This document shows, piece by piece, positions 49,080 to 61,600 of a stretch of DNA of 64,000 bases. The notes beneath the pieces are model-generated. The model saw only the letters and a program-made list of their open reading frames with translations. It made no database searches and was not told the origin of the DNA. The stretch is from contig JAQJVL010002727.1 of assembly GCA_035578905.1 (NCBI GenBank), forward strand, positions 20,064-84,063, written 5' to 3'. Source of the DNA: Stictocephala bisonia (Eukaryota; Arthropoda; Insecta; Hemiptera; Membracidae). The translations under genes and the position numbers were made by a program. The stretch's first letter is position 1; each line of letters starts with the position of its first letter.

Positions 49080-49440
49080 GGAGAGTGTAGGCTACAGGTC
49101 CAATACCAACATGGCGTCCGCTCAATGCTTGCCATCGACATGACTCTCTAGAGAAGTCTGGGGTGTTCACATAGGGTGTAAGTCAGTGTCCGGATGTTAT
49201 AAAGGTGTGAGAACTTAGTATCAGGCTTGTCAGTTAGCAGAAAATCAGACAAATACTGCTGGGTTCGGATTCCACGTAAAGCTGTAGATCCCAGTTGCCC
49301 TGACTATTGGGCTATTAATAAATGGTCCTTTCTGAGCATAAGTTGAACTCAGTTGGTAGCTTACACACAGGTCATCCCCACTCACCCTACTCAAGTAATC
49401 ATTCATGTTTGCCTTAAAATACGCACAAGTTCATATCTAA
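49080..49440 (+). mobile_element. SINE-like repeat S1, plus-strand copy
   Basis: Here the family reads in its own sense: gtccgctcaatg, then gactctctagagaagtctgg, then the B box ggttcggattcc at 49262-49273, then gggctattaataaatgg. The tail end is diverged. Confidence 0.65.
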
Positions 49441-49444
49441 TAAT

Positions 49445-52420
49445 GTTCCTGTGAGACTTGGCGATTGAAGAGAAGACCGCAATCCAGTGTTCGAAAAAAT
49501 TACAGTTCCTAAATATTAAACTATGAAAAATTGCAACTCTAAATTTTTATAGCCAATTTTACATAAAAAAAATAATTATTACAATATAATTTAATTAATA
49601 GAATTATAAATAAATTAATCATAAACAATAGCAGTCCTATCCTTGATGTTACGTTCCAAGTTTCGTAACGGTGTAAGTGCTGTGTGGTTTTATGCTGTTA
49701 CGTCAGAGCGACGTGAATGTATTGTTCACTTGCACTACAATCCCTTTAGCCTAATAAATAATTTATGATAGCCAGATACATTACTTAACAATGCAACACG
49801 TGTATGGCTACTATACAGAATGTATAAAATAATATTAAACGTCGATTAACAAACAAAGAATACGACAAAGAGTCCACGAATTTGATGAAGTAATCGATCA
49901 ATAAATATCCATATAATAATTGGTCTTTTGTTAAAACATTTTTTAACAGTGATAGAAACACGAAAAATACTACTAGGAGTATATGAATGACGATAAAAAC
50001 ACTGTAACATTACTTTAAAAGTGTAAAGTGGTAAAGACAGATGCACGGACAAAGAATACTGCCAGAAATTCGTAAATTATTATGGTAAAGGCATAAAGCG
50101 TTAATATAAGTCAACAAAATAAGAGTTTTGTCAGTGACAGCCCAGATACCCTAAATGTTGTTTATTTACACGTTTTTACACAATAAAATTCGAAAATATC
50201 AATCAATAATTTTTTTGGCAACACACGAATTAGCAAAATACAAAATGTTATTAGTATATAGTTTTTATTTCTATTCCAAATATAAATAATTAATTATATA
50301 AATAATCTATATAAAAAGTCTAGATTTTAAATATGCTGAGTGAAATATTGATTAATGATAAATTTGCCTATAATATATCTTCAATTATCATTTTAATTAC
50401 TTAAGTTTTCTTCTTTAAAATAGTCCTCAATTTTTAAGTACTGTTTGTGTATAAAACAAGATTTTTTGTGTAATTTTGTCATATCTTATTCAACTTGGAG
50501 AAGCTATTTCACCAACCAGTCCCGCAAAGTGTTCTTCACTGATTCTATACAGCAACTTATTATGCTTTGATAATGTTTAGGTAAACGAATATACAGCACA
50601 AGAAAGCCGCCTTTCCATCTACTACGAACACTGATCTGGCACCTTTATCTTGTAATAGCAACAGCTTGTAATATTTAGCAAAAGATCAATTGATTCATAT
50701 GGTATGACGCTTTTGCTTGTTTTTAAAGCATTTTTAACATATAAAAACAATTTGTTACTCATTCGAGCTTGTGTAGCTTAAGCAAATATTAGTTGTTCAA
50801 CTCATACATACAAGCAATTACTATAAATGAAAAAACAATACAATTATTTACGAGACCCAATATACAATCCCAGAGGAACCTAAATACATAGGTACATATG
50901 AACATTTATATCGCTCTGAGATAGCCTACTATACATAACTAGGAATGTATGTTGAGCTGTAGTGAAGTACGAGTATACATTGGGAAAAAATCCACGAGAT
51001 CATGCGGAGCTCTACGCTCGGTGTATGAGATGGGAAGAGTGTGGTGTCGCGGCCGTCAACCTCGACACGAGCGGAGCGGACAAAGACGGTCAGCGCATTC
51101 CGTGCGTCCGACCGTTGTAGTCTCCACGACGTGAACTCATTGTCCGCGGCCTTTGTTAACAACACAGCGATGAATGAAAAGTACTAATTAAATTTATATT
51201 AAAGCCGTAGAATGATCAGTGCTAATTAACAACGTCACAATGATATGTAAAACAACGATAACATGTGGTATACCCAAGTAACAAATTAATTACTGCAAAG
51301 TTCACACAAACAAGCACAAAGCATTTTCCCTGACCACGTTATATGGATTTCAGCAACCATTCATACTGTTAGACGTATTACATCAGTTTAAATAATATAC
51401 ATAAAAAGGATAAATTTGGCCAAGGTCCCATAGCCTATATTTCTCCTTTATTATTTATTTATCATGAAATTACCTCAGGCAGAAAATACAATTGTTTTAG
51501 AGGAATAAAAATAAAAAGAGGGAGATGGCACAAAGACAATAGATGTAAAACAGTACAAATATACTCCTGAGTTAAGTTTACGTCTTCTACTCGTTTCTTT
51601 ACTTCTTCTTTTCGATCTTTTCTTAATTCGATAAGATATTTTACCATTCCTTTTTCTAGCTCCTCTCACATTCATTAACATTTAATGGCAAACTGGATTA
51701 TTAGATGGAATTTTCAATGCCTCCTGAAAACCTGACAGCATCGTCTAATCCACTCTTCCCTGTGCAGTAAGGCTTTAATCTTGCAAGTTTCCGACCTGGA
51801 GAGTTTTGTTAACCGAAAAAACACTTTCTAATGTTGCGTTTCCATGAAAAAATTAATAATAATAATAAGGCTACGCTGATAATTTTCTATAGTTTTCGTA
51901 ATACTTCTTATTGTCCAATAATATTGATTTAAAATAAATCATCGAACTTACAAGTAGAGTATATTGTATCTAAGCCTTTTCTCCAACATTGTCTGATATT
52001 CTGTTGTTTTCATATAGTGTTTCTGATAACATATCAAATCTTTTTAAGTGTTATTTATACTAAATAACACACTTTTTTGATTACAATAGAACATCATAAA
52101 TACCTATTTGTAACTGCTATCAGTAGTAATAAGTATTTTGTTGATGAGTTTTTTATGGTGCAATCATATCTTCTACTGAGCCGAAAATGACCCGATTCCC
52201 CAGGATTAATATTAAAAAAATACGTTTTTCTTAAATTTTGATACATTTCAAAAATGTACTCTGACTTTTCTCCAGGTCTTCCCTAACTTTCTAGGTCTGT
52301 GTGAACCCTAGACTTGTAAGGGAAATATTAAAATATAAGAAGCGAAGAGGCGTATTGCACTGGAATTTAAACATATAAGTAACAACAAGTTTCACACAAT
52401 AAAAGAGATCGCTAGGTCGT
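49445..52420. other. Unassigned AT-rich DNA
   Basis: I see no supported gene. A minus-strand segment near 50505-50640 has a short open stretch, but the frame shifts and stops are close. A CpG-rich patch at 51000-51140 is listed separately. A hAT-like right end (ttctaggtctgtgtgaaccc) lies at about 52292. Confidence 0.4.
51000..51140. promoter_or_regulatory. CpG-rich patch, possible promoter or exon
   Basis: About 140 bp with many CpGs (gtcgcggccgtcaacctcga, cgtgcgtccgaccgt, gtccgcggcc) in otherwise AT-rich DNA. Both strands are open here for 60-78 codons. It could be a promoter/5' exon or a fragment of an unknown element. Confidence 0.25.
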
Positions 52421-52424
52421 TTAA

Positions 52425-52830
52425 TTATTGTATTATTCAGACACCAATCTTAGAGATGTGGGCGAATATGAGGGCGAATGAGTGCGATGAATGTAGTTGG
52501 ACGAGAGTGTAGTCACTGTTACTAACCAATGTCGACAGTTTATTAATAGCCCAGAGTAACTGAAGTACTTACATATTTACATGGAATCCGAATCACACAG
52601 TGCTCTGATTTCAGCTAACAAACAAGCCTAATAATGTCCTCTCTCCTACACAACATCCGGACCCTGACTAGCACCCAACAAGGACACTCCAGACTTCTCT
52701 AGTAGTCCACGTCAATGGTAACCATTGAGCGGGCACCGAATCAGTATTAAGAAGACCGACAAAGAACCTATCGCCTACAATCTCCATAGCAATATGTCTC
52801 CCAGTTAGCTGTGTTACAGCTCTGCGGCAA
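52425..52830 (-). mobile_element. SINE-like repeat S1 copy
   Basis: A diverged copy: atgtgggcgaatatgagggc, then ttaatagcccagagtaactg, tggaatccgaatcac, cttctctagtagtccacgtc, and then the longer end shared with 39450-39540. The minus-strand frame at 52668-52868 is a by-product. Confidence 0.6.
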
Positions 52831-53024
52831 TAGTGCCAACAACAGTTTATAACAATAAACTGTGTCAAAGTTGTGAAAGTTATTTACTGAATTTCAAGTC
52901 TGGACATGAGTTAATGTAAATATACATTAAAGTTGTGTTCGAACGTGAACCCAGATGCTTGCCGTAGATCGAGAATGAACATTGATAAAGAGGGATTAGC
53001 AATAATTAAATGGGGTCGATTACT

Positions 53025-53559
53025 TAAGAAATAAATGGCCCCAAAGAATTAGCCCAAACTTTCCTCCATATTAAATACTAAAAATCAAAACTTTGAAGAT
53101 TACCAGTTTGATTCCCCAATACGTTTTTCCCCTTAGCTAAAAAATCTAATTAAGTTAGAAACATGCGGGTTTTACTAAAATATTTTAAATTGTAATTCAC
53201 ATCTTACTTGAAAATTTAATCAAAATCTTTAGAGCCATTTTCGATAAAATTCCATTTTTGTGTTTTTTGCCCATAAAAATTAAAAAAAAGAACTTAAATT
53301 TCAAACAAGTGAAAAATGGTCTGGAATGATTGGCTAAATACACCTACATACAAAATTTCATTATAAATCTATCCATATGTTTGGTCTCCAGCGAACTGCA
53401 CAGACAGACACACATACGAACAGACACAACATTTTTTTCTTCTAAAAACCACTTTTTTGGGTTAAGGGGACCCTAAAATGGATTTTTAGACCAACTTGTA
53501 AAAAAATTTTTTACGATTACAATACTTTCTCTATGCTAACGCATATGGGAGAAAGTAAA
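53025..53559 (+). mobile_element. Dispersed repeat family R1, copy 3
   Basis: It closely parallels 13240-13793: atggccccaaagaattag, ttgattccc, aaatttaatcaaaatctt, ggggaccctaaaatgg, and the terminal hairpin tactttctctatgc / gagaaagta at 53522-53557. Confidence 0.65.
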
Positions 53560-53876
53560 AATGATCACTATGATTTTATAACCAAGTTTGTGACCATTGT
53601 GCGGTTACTGCCTGTCTTCGTTGGCCTCCAGTCGAGTGTGCTGTGACAGGTACGGCGGCACGCCATCACAGTGAAGGCCGAATGTCATTGTGAAGCATTA
53701 TGACACACAAAACAGGCACCATAGATAATTCTTCTTCCTACCACTATACAAAATATTGCTTCCTCAATCGTGGTTTCAACTTCTCAGCGTTGAAAAATAT
53801 CACGCTTTTGTGTTTACCTATTTTTTTTTTTTAAACATACAATATTCAATGTATGCTATTGCTAAATAAGAATCTT

Positions 53877-54308
53877 AACCGCCATATTAAATTTAATCCC
53901 GTAAGGTGGAACAGCACTGTGACAACGATTTGTCGGGCAATTACAATTTTTACATAGTTTGAAAGACCGTAAGTTACTAGTAGATTCACTTCTTATAAGA
54001 ATAAGAATATTTCAGTTTTTCCTTTGCATTTTTAGAAAAATCAGAAACTAATAAGCTAAAATTTAGACGTTTTTATTTAATTTAAAAAGATTATTTCTTT
54101 AAAAAAATTTAAAATAGATTTGTGTACTAGTAACTTTACGCTTTTTCAAACGATGTCACTCTCTTCCGACAAATTGTTAAGTCACAGTAGGCTACTGTAC
54201 CGCATTTAGAATAATAAACGACAAATTGTTAAGTCACAGTACTGTACCGCGTTTAGCATTGCTCTAATGAAAATAAATCCAATGTGGCGATAATATCTGC
54301 AGACTCCT
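53877..54308. mobile_element. Foldback family FB-B, ~430-bp copy
   Basis: The left arm (cgccatattaaatttaatcc, then gcactgtgacaacgatttgt) and right arm (acaaattgttaagtcacagt, then aaataaatccaatgtggcga) are inverted copies. A ~46-bp segment, cgacaaattgttaagtcaca onward, is tandemly duplicated at 54168 and 54218 in the right arm. Confidence 0.6.
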
Positions 54309-54563
54309 AGATTAAAACTATTTATAACACAATCCGCTAACCATCAAGTGTTGTAAGTTGTTTGTTAATTTGTTTGACCATTAACGTTAAACGTTTCTTA
54401 ATGGTGTTTACTGAACAAACATATAGCCTACAATGATACTGGTTTAGACTGTGGTAGGCTGCAAGTCTTCTTTCTGTAATACATATTCTAGAAGAAATTG
54501 GTATTTTATAAAGAAAAACAAATATTCAATTTGTTACTACAGTAATTCATAAAGTATACAAAG

Positions 54564-55160
54564 ATGAACGCTGAGTGGGTGGGGGAACCTATCAAAACGT
54601 ACACTGAGTGGGTGGGGGGACCTAACAGATCATGCGCTGGGTGTGTGGAAGAACCTATCAACAATGAATACAAACTCTATAGAGTTTGTATTCATTGCTA
54701 TCAAGACGTACGCAGAGTGGGTGGTAGAACATATCAAAACGTATGCTGAGTGGGTGGGGGGACCCATCAAAACGTACACTGGGAGGGTGGGAGAACCTAT
54801 CAAAACGTACGATGAGGTTAGTAGAACCTATCAAAACGTACGCTGAGTGGGTGGGGGGACCTACCAAAACTTGCGCTGGGTGGGTGGGAGAACCTATCAA
54901 GACGTACGCTGGGCGTGTGGGAGAACCTATCAAGACGTACGCTGGGTGGTTAGGGGACCTATCAAAACGTACGCTGGGTGGGTGGGAGAACCTATCAAGA
55001 CGTACGCTGAATGGGTTGGAGGACCTATCAAGACGTACGCTGGGTGGGTGGGAGGACTTATCAGGACGTACGCTGAGTGAGTCGTAGGACCTATTAAGAC
55101 GTACGCTGGGTGGGTGGGAAGACCGTTCAAGACGTACGTTTGGTGAGTGAGGACTTATGA
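54564..55160 (+). repeat. G-rich 33-bp minisatellite, ~16 units
   Basis: Units of acgtacgctgggtgggtggg followed by agaacctatcaag repeat at 33 bp in the regular part (54968, 55001, 55034, 55067) with drift toward the left. Because 33 is a multiple of 3, all frames on both strands tend to stay open, so the overlapping frames (61-168 codons) are artefacts. It is a relative of the other C/G-rich minisatellites in the window. Confidence 0.9.
54662..54697. repeat. Perfect 36-bp palindrome inside the minisatellite
   Basis: caatgaatacaaactcta is followed immediately by its exact reverse complement with no spacer. It is inserted in the 33-bp array. One arm recurs with a single change at 63710-63729 (caatgaatacacactctata). 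Confidence 0.95.
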
Positions 55161-55164
55161 ACAT

Positions 55165-56505
55165 CTTTATATAAATAACAAAACAGTACTTTGTACTGTA
55201 GAACTGTCACTCAACCAGTTGCACCAGGGCGAGTGATATGTGTAAAAACTCCGACCTCACCAAGCCGATTACATTGTACCAAACGAACATGTCCGGATTA
55301 GTTCACACACTCTGGCCACTATGAGGCCAACTATGTCCATGTAATAGTCGAGTACAATGCGCGATTTTACCTAGCAGCTTACAGTGGCAGTGCATACACT
55401 AAGAAACAAAATACGCATCACACGCACTAAAACTGAAAGGGCAGTCAACAAACAGTACAAAAATGCATGTTAGGATATGATTAACTGAAGTTACGTGGAA
55501 GCATTAAGATAAAAGTACGTGTATTTCCTCTGTGACTAAAGAGAGCTGGTAAATTTCACAGCTTGGCGACCTTATCACAGGAAGTGGTCGTACATACGGC
55601 ATGTCACAACCGTTAAGTGATTGTGCACATGTTGTGGGTGACGACAGAAAAATGAGTAATCTACCTTCTCTAAAACACAACGAGCTATGGAGAATTACGG
55701 AATTAACAATGTTCATTTATTTAGTTAGTATTAAAAATGTGTTTATACACCATCTTACATGTTGATTTATAGTACCATATAATAATTGATATTTTTCTCA
55801 TTTTTTAACCAAAGTGCATTGGCGTTTTATACTCGGGGAAAGCTAATTGATGTAAATTCACTATAATTATAATCTGAAGCATCAACGATAGGACTAGACG
55901 TAGAATAGAAGCGCCGTAAGAGAAGTGAATAAGAATTGAAATCTTAATTACTATAGACAGGCCAAGCATTAGGAAAGATACACTAAGTGGTGGAATTGAG
56001 ATAGAGATCTATTCTTCCCCCACTGGGCCATTCCATTTAAAAACTAGAAAGTTACTGTAACTAGAAAGACGGTAGCCCACGCGCTGACAGTTTAGTAGTA
56101 ATCCCCGCCCATTACGTCATTTGCAGCAGTCATCATTGGTTGTATTGATTAGCACTAACGAATGAAGCTTAGAACGATTAAATTAAATCATTACTTAGTA
56201 TCCAAAAATCAATTTGCAATAACACAATCAATAATAATTCAAACAATAAATGGCAACTAAAAAACACTTTTCAACTAAACACAGTTGCGTAAATTAAACA
56301 CTTGAAGGCGGAAGTTTAGAAACGCCCATGTTGTACGGTAGCTGAGCGGTGGAGGCATCCCCTTCAATGCTGAAGCCCCTATGTGCGCTAAATATAAAAC
56401 GCAGGTCGTTTACTGTCCGGCCCAATTATAAATTTATAATTATATTACAGTCAAATTAGCTATTTTAATGCTATGAGTTTAATTTCGAGTTAAACGGACT
56501 ATAGG
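55165..56505. other. Unassigned DNA with a short promoter-like patch
   Basis: At 56097-56140 three promoter motifs sit close together: ccccgccc (GC box), ttacgtca (CRE-like) and cattgg (inverted CCAAT). No adjoining gene is seen. Confidence 0.3.
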
Positions 56506-56509
56506 CCTA

Positions 56510-56880
56510 TAATTCTTTATTCATTAGTAAGACGTCGATTGTCAAGGGGCAAATTTGAGGGGTAGAAGTGTAGATGAACGAGTGTAGTCATTGTTACTAA
56601 GGTCGACTGTTCCTCATAAATAGCTATTTATTAATAGCCTAATAGCCAGGGTAATTACGAGACCTACAGCTTTACGTGTAATCCGAACCACGTAGTGTTG
56701 GTTTGATTATCAGCTAACTGACAAGCCTGACACTCAGTTCTCTTCCCTACACAACATCTGAATTTTGACTACCATCCGACAATGACACCCTAGACTTCTC
56801 TAGCAGTGTCCACGTCGATGGCAACAATTGTGCGACTCTTCAACACTTTGTCTCCAAGTAGCTGGGTTACAACACGGCAC
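56510..56880 (-). mobile_element. SINE-like repeat S1 copy
   Basis: taagacgtcgattgtcaagg, then ttaatagcctaatagccagg, ttacgtgtaatccgaaccac, and cttctctagcagtgtccacg mark the family. The plus-strand frame beginning at 56806 starts in its end and has no domain. Confidence 0.65.
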
Positions 56881-56884
56881 CACT

Positions 56885-57615
56885 TACTGTTCGAGGGTAA
56901 TTTAAATAGTCCATGTGGGTCAAATTATAACGAGTTATCTAATGGCAGACTCATCCCACTATTGTTCCTAAAACTTGTCACAGTCCAACTCTCGTTATCG
57001 GCCGTAAAACAAATACAGCAGTCTAATTAAACATGGACCGTACAGAGTTCAGCGTGGCCCGACGGCGTGTCTGACATGTGGGCCGGCGACACTGACAGTG
57101 TACACAGGAAAGTCTACGAAAGAAGCTCAGAATGATCGTAGGGAGTGGGGTCCAATACTTCAATGTATGACCAGTGAAATTAGTGACCAAACAACCTTGC
57201 AATACACCCGAGGTCCTTAGATTTCAGGAAATCCGCGAAATAAGCAACCAACCAAACTAACTTTCCACTACCCGTACCACAGCCAGCCAGAGAGTTGAAA
57301 TACCCGGTAAAAGTGATGTTACTTCCACAACAAAAATTGTTTATGAAAGAGAGTTCAATATCTAGCCCTTAAACATCGGACTACGGAAACGAAGTTCGCA
57401 CACTCATACAAAATTGCGCACCTCTAGGCCAATTATATCTGCAATGGAGATCTTCTTTCGAAACCCAGAAAACAAGAAGGAAACCATAGTGACATAAAAC
57501 AATGGAACTTATACGAAGGTGGCAATGGACACATCGCAGCTGAAGTATAGAACAATAAACTTAAATATATGATATTTTAAAGATTTCTAGAATAATTAAA
57601 GGACTAATTCAAAGT
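56885..57615. other. Unassigned DNA
   Basis: No gene or repeat family recognised. GC is slightly raised at 57020-57140. Confidence 0.35.
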
Positions 57616-58103
57616 TTTCACAGAGAGGAATGAAACTGAGGTCACATCCATTAGTACAATGAAAGTGTGTCGAATAGTTAATTCTCCAGTTTACCATACG
57701 AATGTCAGGACCAGCACTGTTGTCAGTACGTCCCTTCATTCCCACAAATCATCAAGGATACACGTGATAATTATTATAACAGATGTGTAAAGATGTAAAT
57801 TATTTGTAATTTATTACAACTAATTAACACCGGTGACACCTAAATTAAGTTGAATTTTGATGCGTTATCTGTTTCTCATGAAAGTAGTCCCAGGCACCAA
57901 AATGTAGTCAGAGCACACTCTCAGAATGGTGATCCAAATAATTAGAAACCAATTAAAAACAGGCACATTCTCTAAATTTCAGGAACCTTCCTTCAGAATG
58001 CGAACTAGGTATCTGTAGGAGAAGAGGCAAGCAGCTAAACTTTGTACGTACGGTAGTAATGACCCACTCGCCCCCCCTTACACGTACGGTGGATTGACCC
58101 ACC

Positions 58104-58111
58104 CGCCCTCC
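58104..58111. repeat. Target-site duplication, left copy (CGCCCTCC)
   Basis: The 8-mer cgccctcc directly precedes the hAT tip cagggccg. An identical 8-mer directly follows the right tip at 62888-62895. Eight base pairs is the duplication length made by hAT transposases. Confidence 0.93.
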
Positions 58112-58178
58112 CAGGGCCGTAGCTAGGCTGGGGCAACCGGGGCATTGCCCCGGGGCCCCCGGCCAGGGGGGGCCCCCA
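58112..58178 (+). repeat. hAT left terminal and subterminal repeat
   Basis: Tip cagggccgtagctagg, then G/C blocks cattgccccggggc and agggggggccccc. These pair with the right terminus over the tip and, more loosely, over the GC blocks. Confidence 0.85.
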
Positions 58179-58673
58179 AATGAAGGTGGAAAAATTGAAA
58201 ATGAAATTAAAGTTTATGTGAAATTTATTGATTACTGTAGGGATATTTCATCGAATCATCAAAATGTCTTTATAAAAAAATATTTAAATAGCTTTTCAAT
58301 ATAAAATAATGGACAGATATTGTTCTCACAGAGATTTCGTAACAAAAATAGACAGACTATCAATCAGCCTGTCAGTTGTCACGCAATTAAAGAAGTGCAG
58401 TTTGCACTTTTAGTTCACCTTACTCCCCCATCCCCAATAGTAATAAACTCGTCCTGACGTCGACGTGACGTAGACGGCTCCGTCTGCCGACTGCCTCTGC
58501 CACAGCTGACAGACGACAGTGAGAGTGACTACGACTAGTGACAGACAGCCCGGATAAGGTTATGTTTTGTTGATGGTAAACTAACACCAAAAACTGACGT
58601 TTTGGCGTTCGCGTCCGTTACTCGTTTGTTACGGTGTTATACAATTTGTATTCTTATTCTTGTATTTGTTAAA

Positions 58674-61600
58674 ATGAAAAGAAGCTATCAAAGTGGGGCA
58701 AAGAAAAGGCAAGACAAGAAGAAAAGAGAAGAGGATGCTTCAAAGTGTTCTTCCACCCTATCTGCTTGGTTAAGTCCTACTACTAGTACTACTACAACTA
58801 AAAGTACTAATGTCACATCTACATCTAGTACTGAAACTAGACCAATAATTGGTGAGTGGTTTGAATTTAGATACGGTATTTAGGCCTAATTAATTAGCTT
58901 GGCCAATAACTATATAATTAATATCTTAAAATTTAACTATGTTAAAATTAACTGTGTTAAAATTTAACTAGAGTTTGAGTGTTTGATTGAGTTTAGACCA
59001 CTGTGTCTGACTCAGACTGCAATCTATTCTAATCTAATAAGCAATGTTTGTTTGTGAATTTATCACTAGTCATATATAGGCTACATATTACCTACTATTG
59101 TGTAGTGGTAATTTAATTTTTTATGTGACTTTTATGATTCCTTTGGTTTCTACTTCTTTCTGTGTAGGTATTTTATTTGTTTATACATGCACAGCAGCAC
59201 AGCATGAATATCTATCATAGTAATTTTATATCTTTCTGTGATAATATGATGTAAAAAATGCACCACACTCGCTTGCACATTCATTATTTATGAGGCCATG
59301 TATCTACTCTACTGTATAGGTACATCAGCATCAGCTAGGCTGAGCTAGGCTATGTACTAAAATTGGGCTCGGCAGATTTAGTCCTAATAGTATGTTTTTC
59401 CAATGCAGGTGAAAGAGGTTTTGTTATATCTTTACAATGTTATTAAAATTGGCTTTAAATTATATGTTATATGTAACTAAATGATATTTTGACTTGCTAT
59501 TTATTATTGCAGCCTCAGTCCCAGGAAATGAGATTGAAAAGGAAGTTACAGCTCAAGATAACGCTGAAGAAAGTATTGATGAAGAAGTAACATGCCTAGG
59601 GCTAGGGCATCAACAAGAAAATTGTGCCAAACCTCCAACAAGTCCTACGTCAAGCAGTGAACTGATCGGCGTAAATGATCAAGTAAGTAGACATGCCAAG
59701 TACAGAATACTTATATTATATTTTTCAACATAACAACATATGCTGTTTTATCGCCCTAAACATGGAATATTTACGATAAAATATTCCATGGTTACATGGA
59801 AGTAAACAGTATTACTTCCATGTAAACATGGAATTACAGTAAGTCCCTATTGTTATGATCATGTTTGTAAGAAAAAAATACTAATGCATTGCAATCTACT
59901 TACAGGTGGAATGTAGCCGGACGAATAAAATTAATGAAACTTGTTTAAACACCGGAGAACCCCATTTTCCAGACCAGATCATCGATCCAGAGGTGAAAAA
60001 ACGAATTATTGAATTAGGACCCTATCAACCAGTTGGCCCATTTCCATATGATGGAAAACAAGGTAGGTCCTTTTCAGACAATTATTTTACCCTGAAGTCA
60101 AAGTCTGGGCTCAAACTGAAAAGAACTTGGTTGTGCTATTCGTCCAAATTGGATTGTGTTTATTGCCAACCTTGCTGGTTGTTTCCCCAGAAAGGACCTG
60201 TAGGAGGATGGGATTCAGGATTAAGGGACTGGAAACATTTGTCTGATCGCATAAAGACACATGAGAATTCACAGCACCATGCTGATTCCTGCTTGGTTTA
60301 TGAGCAATGGCGACGTCATGGCTCAATAGACGATGCACTAGAAAAAGGTTTGAAGGAGGAGCGGAATTTTTGGAGGAAAGTTTTGAAGAGGGTCTTAGAT
60401 GTCTCCCTTATGTTGGCAACATGCAACCTTCCTTTTCGTGGAGACAGTTGGCATATCACTGATAGAAATAAAGGTAATTTTCTATCATTGATTGAATTGC
60501 TGTCAAAATATGACACTATCCTAGAAGATCTAATTACAAGGCCTAGTGGTACTGTTAATTATCTCAGTCCAACAATTCAGAATGAAATTATTTCTCTGAT
60601 GGCTAGTGAAGTGCTTAGTGGAATTAAAGAAGAGCTTTTGAGTGCGCCTTTTTTCTCCATAATTTACGACACAACACAAGATGTAAGTAAAGTAGATCAG
60701 CTAAGCGAAGTTTTTCGCTATGTAAAGATTGACCATGACCAACTCGGAAAACCTTGTGAGTTGAGAATTTGTGAAACGTTTACATCTTTCACAGCAGTTA
60801 CTGACCAAACCGCTTCGGGGCTAGAAGACGTCATCATAAAATCAATTTCAGAAAAAGGCCTTGACATAACAAAATGCAGAGGACAAGGATACGATGGTGC
60901 ATCGGTCATGAGTGGTGTGTATAATGGAGTACAAAAGAGAATCCAAGAACTTGCACCCCATGCCTATTTCATTCACTGTGCCAGCCATAATTTGAATCTG
61001 GTTCTTAAAGATGCCGTTGAATGCAATCGAGAAATAGCACAATTTTTTGAGACGGTGCAAAATATTTACAGTTTTTTTGGCCACAGCATTGTTCGGTGGC
61101 AAGAACTAAAAGTCGTTTCTGGTTGTACAGAGAATCCGAAGGCTCCTGGTCCTAAAGACAAGGTAACATTAAAGACTTTAAACCCTACACGTTGGGCAGG
61201 GAGATATGAAGCTGTGTACGCTTTAAAGGAAAGGTTCGGTGATGTAATGAAAGCCTTAAATAAAATAATTTTGACAAGCAAAAAGCCAAAGGAAAGGAAT
61301 GAAGCTGAGGGGCTCAAAAAAAGGTTAGAATCTTTTAGTTTTGTTTTGGTCTTGACTGTCCAGTGCAAAGTATTAGGGGAAATAAACATTGCCTCAAAAT
61401 CCTTGCAAACGGAATCTATTGATTTAATGACAGCGTACGATCTCCTAGGCAATGCTTTATTGAAAGTAACCGAACTTCGTTGGTCCTTTGAAGAAGTCTG
61501 TAGTAAAGCAGAAGAAGTATGTTCAAAATGGGGGATTACGATTACCCATGAATTTATTAGCCAACGTGCAAGAAAGGTAAAAAAGCACTTTGATGAACTT

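Noticed and set aside
50505..50640. Possible C-terminal exon on the minus strand
   Set aside because: Short stretches look protein-like in two different frames, but stops interrupt each and no domain or splice site settles the frame.
54564..55164. Proline- and arginine-rich proteins on both strands
   Set aside because: The 33-bp unit keeps several frames open on both strands at once; this is not selection for coding.
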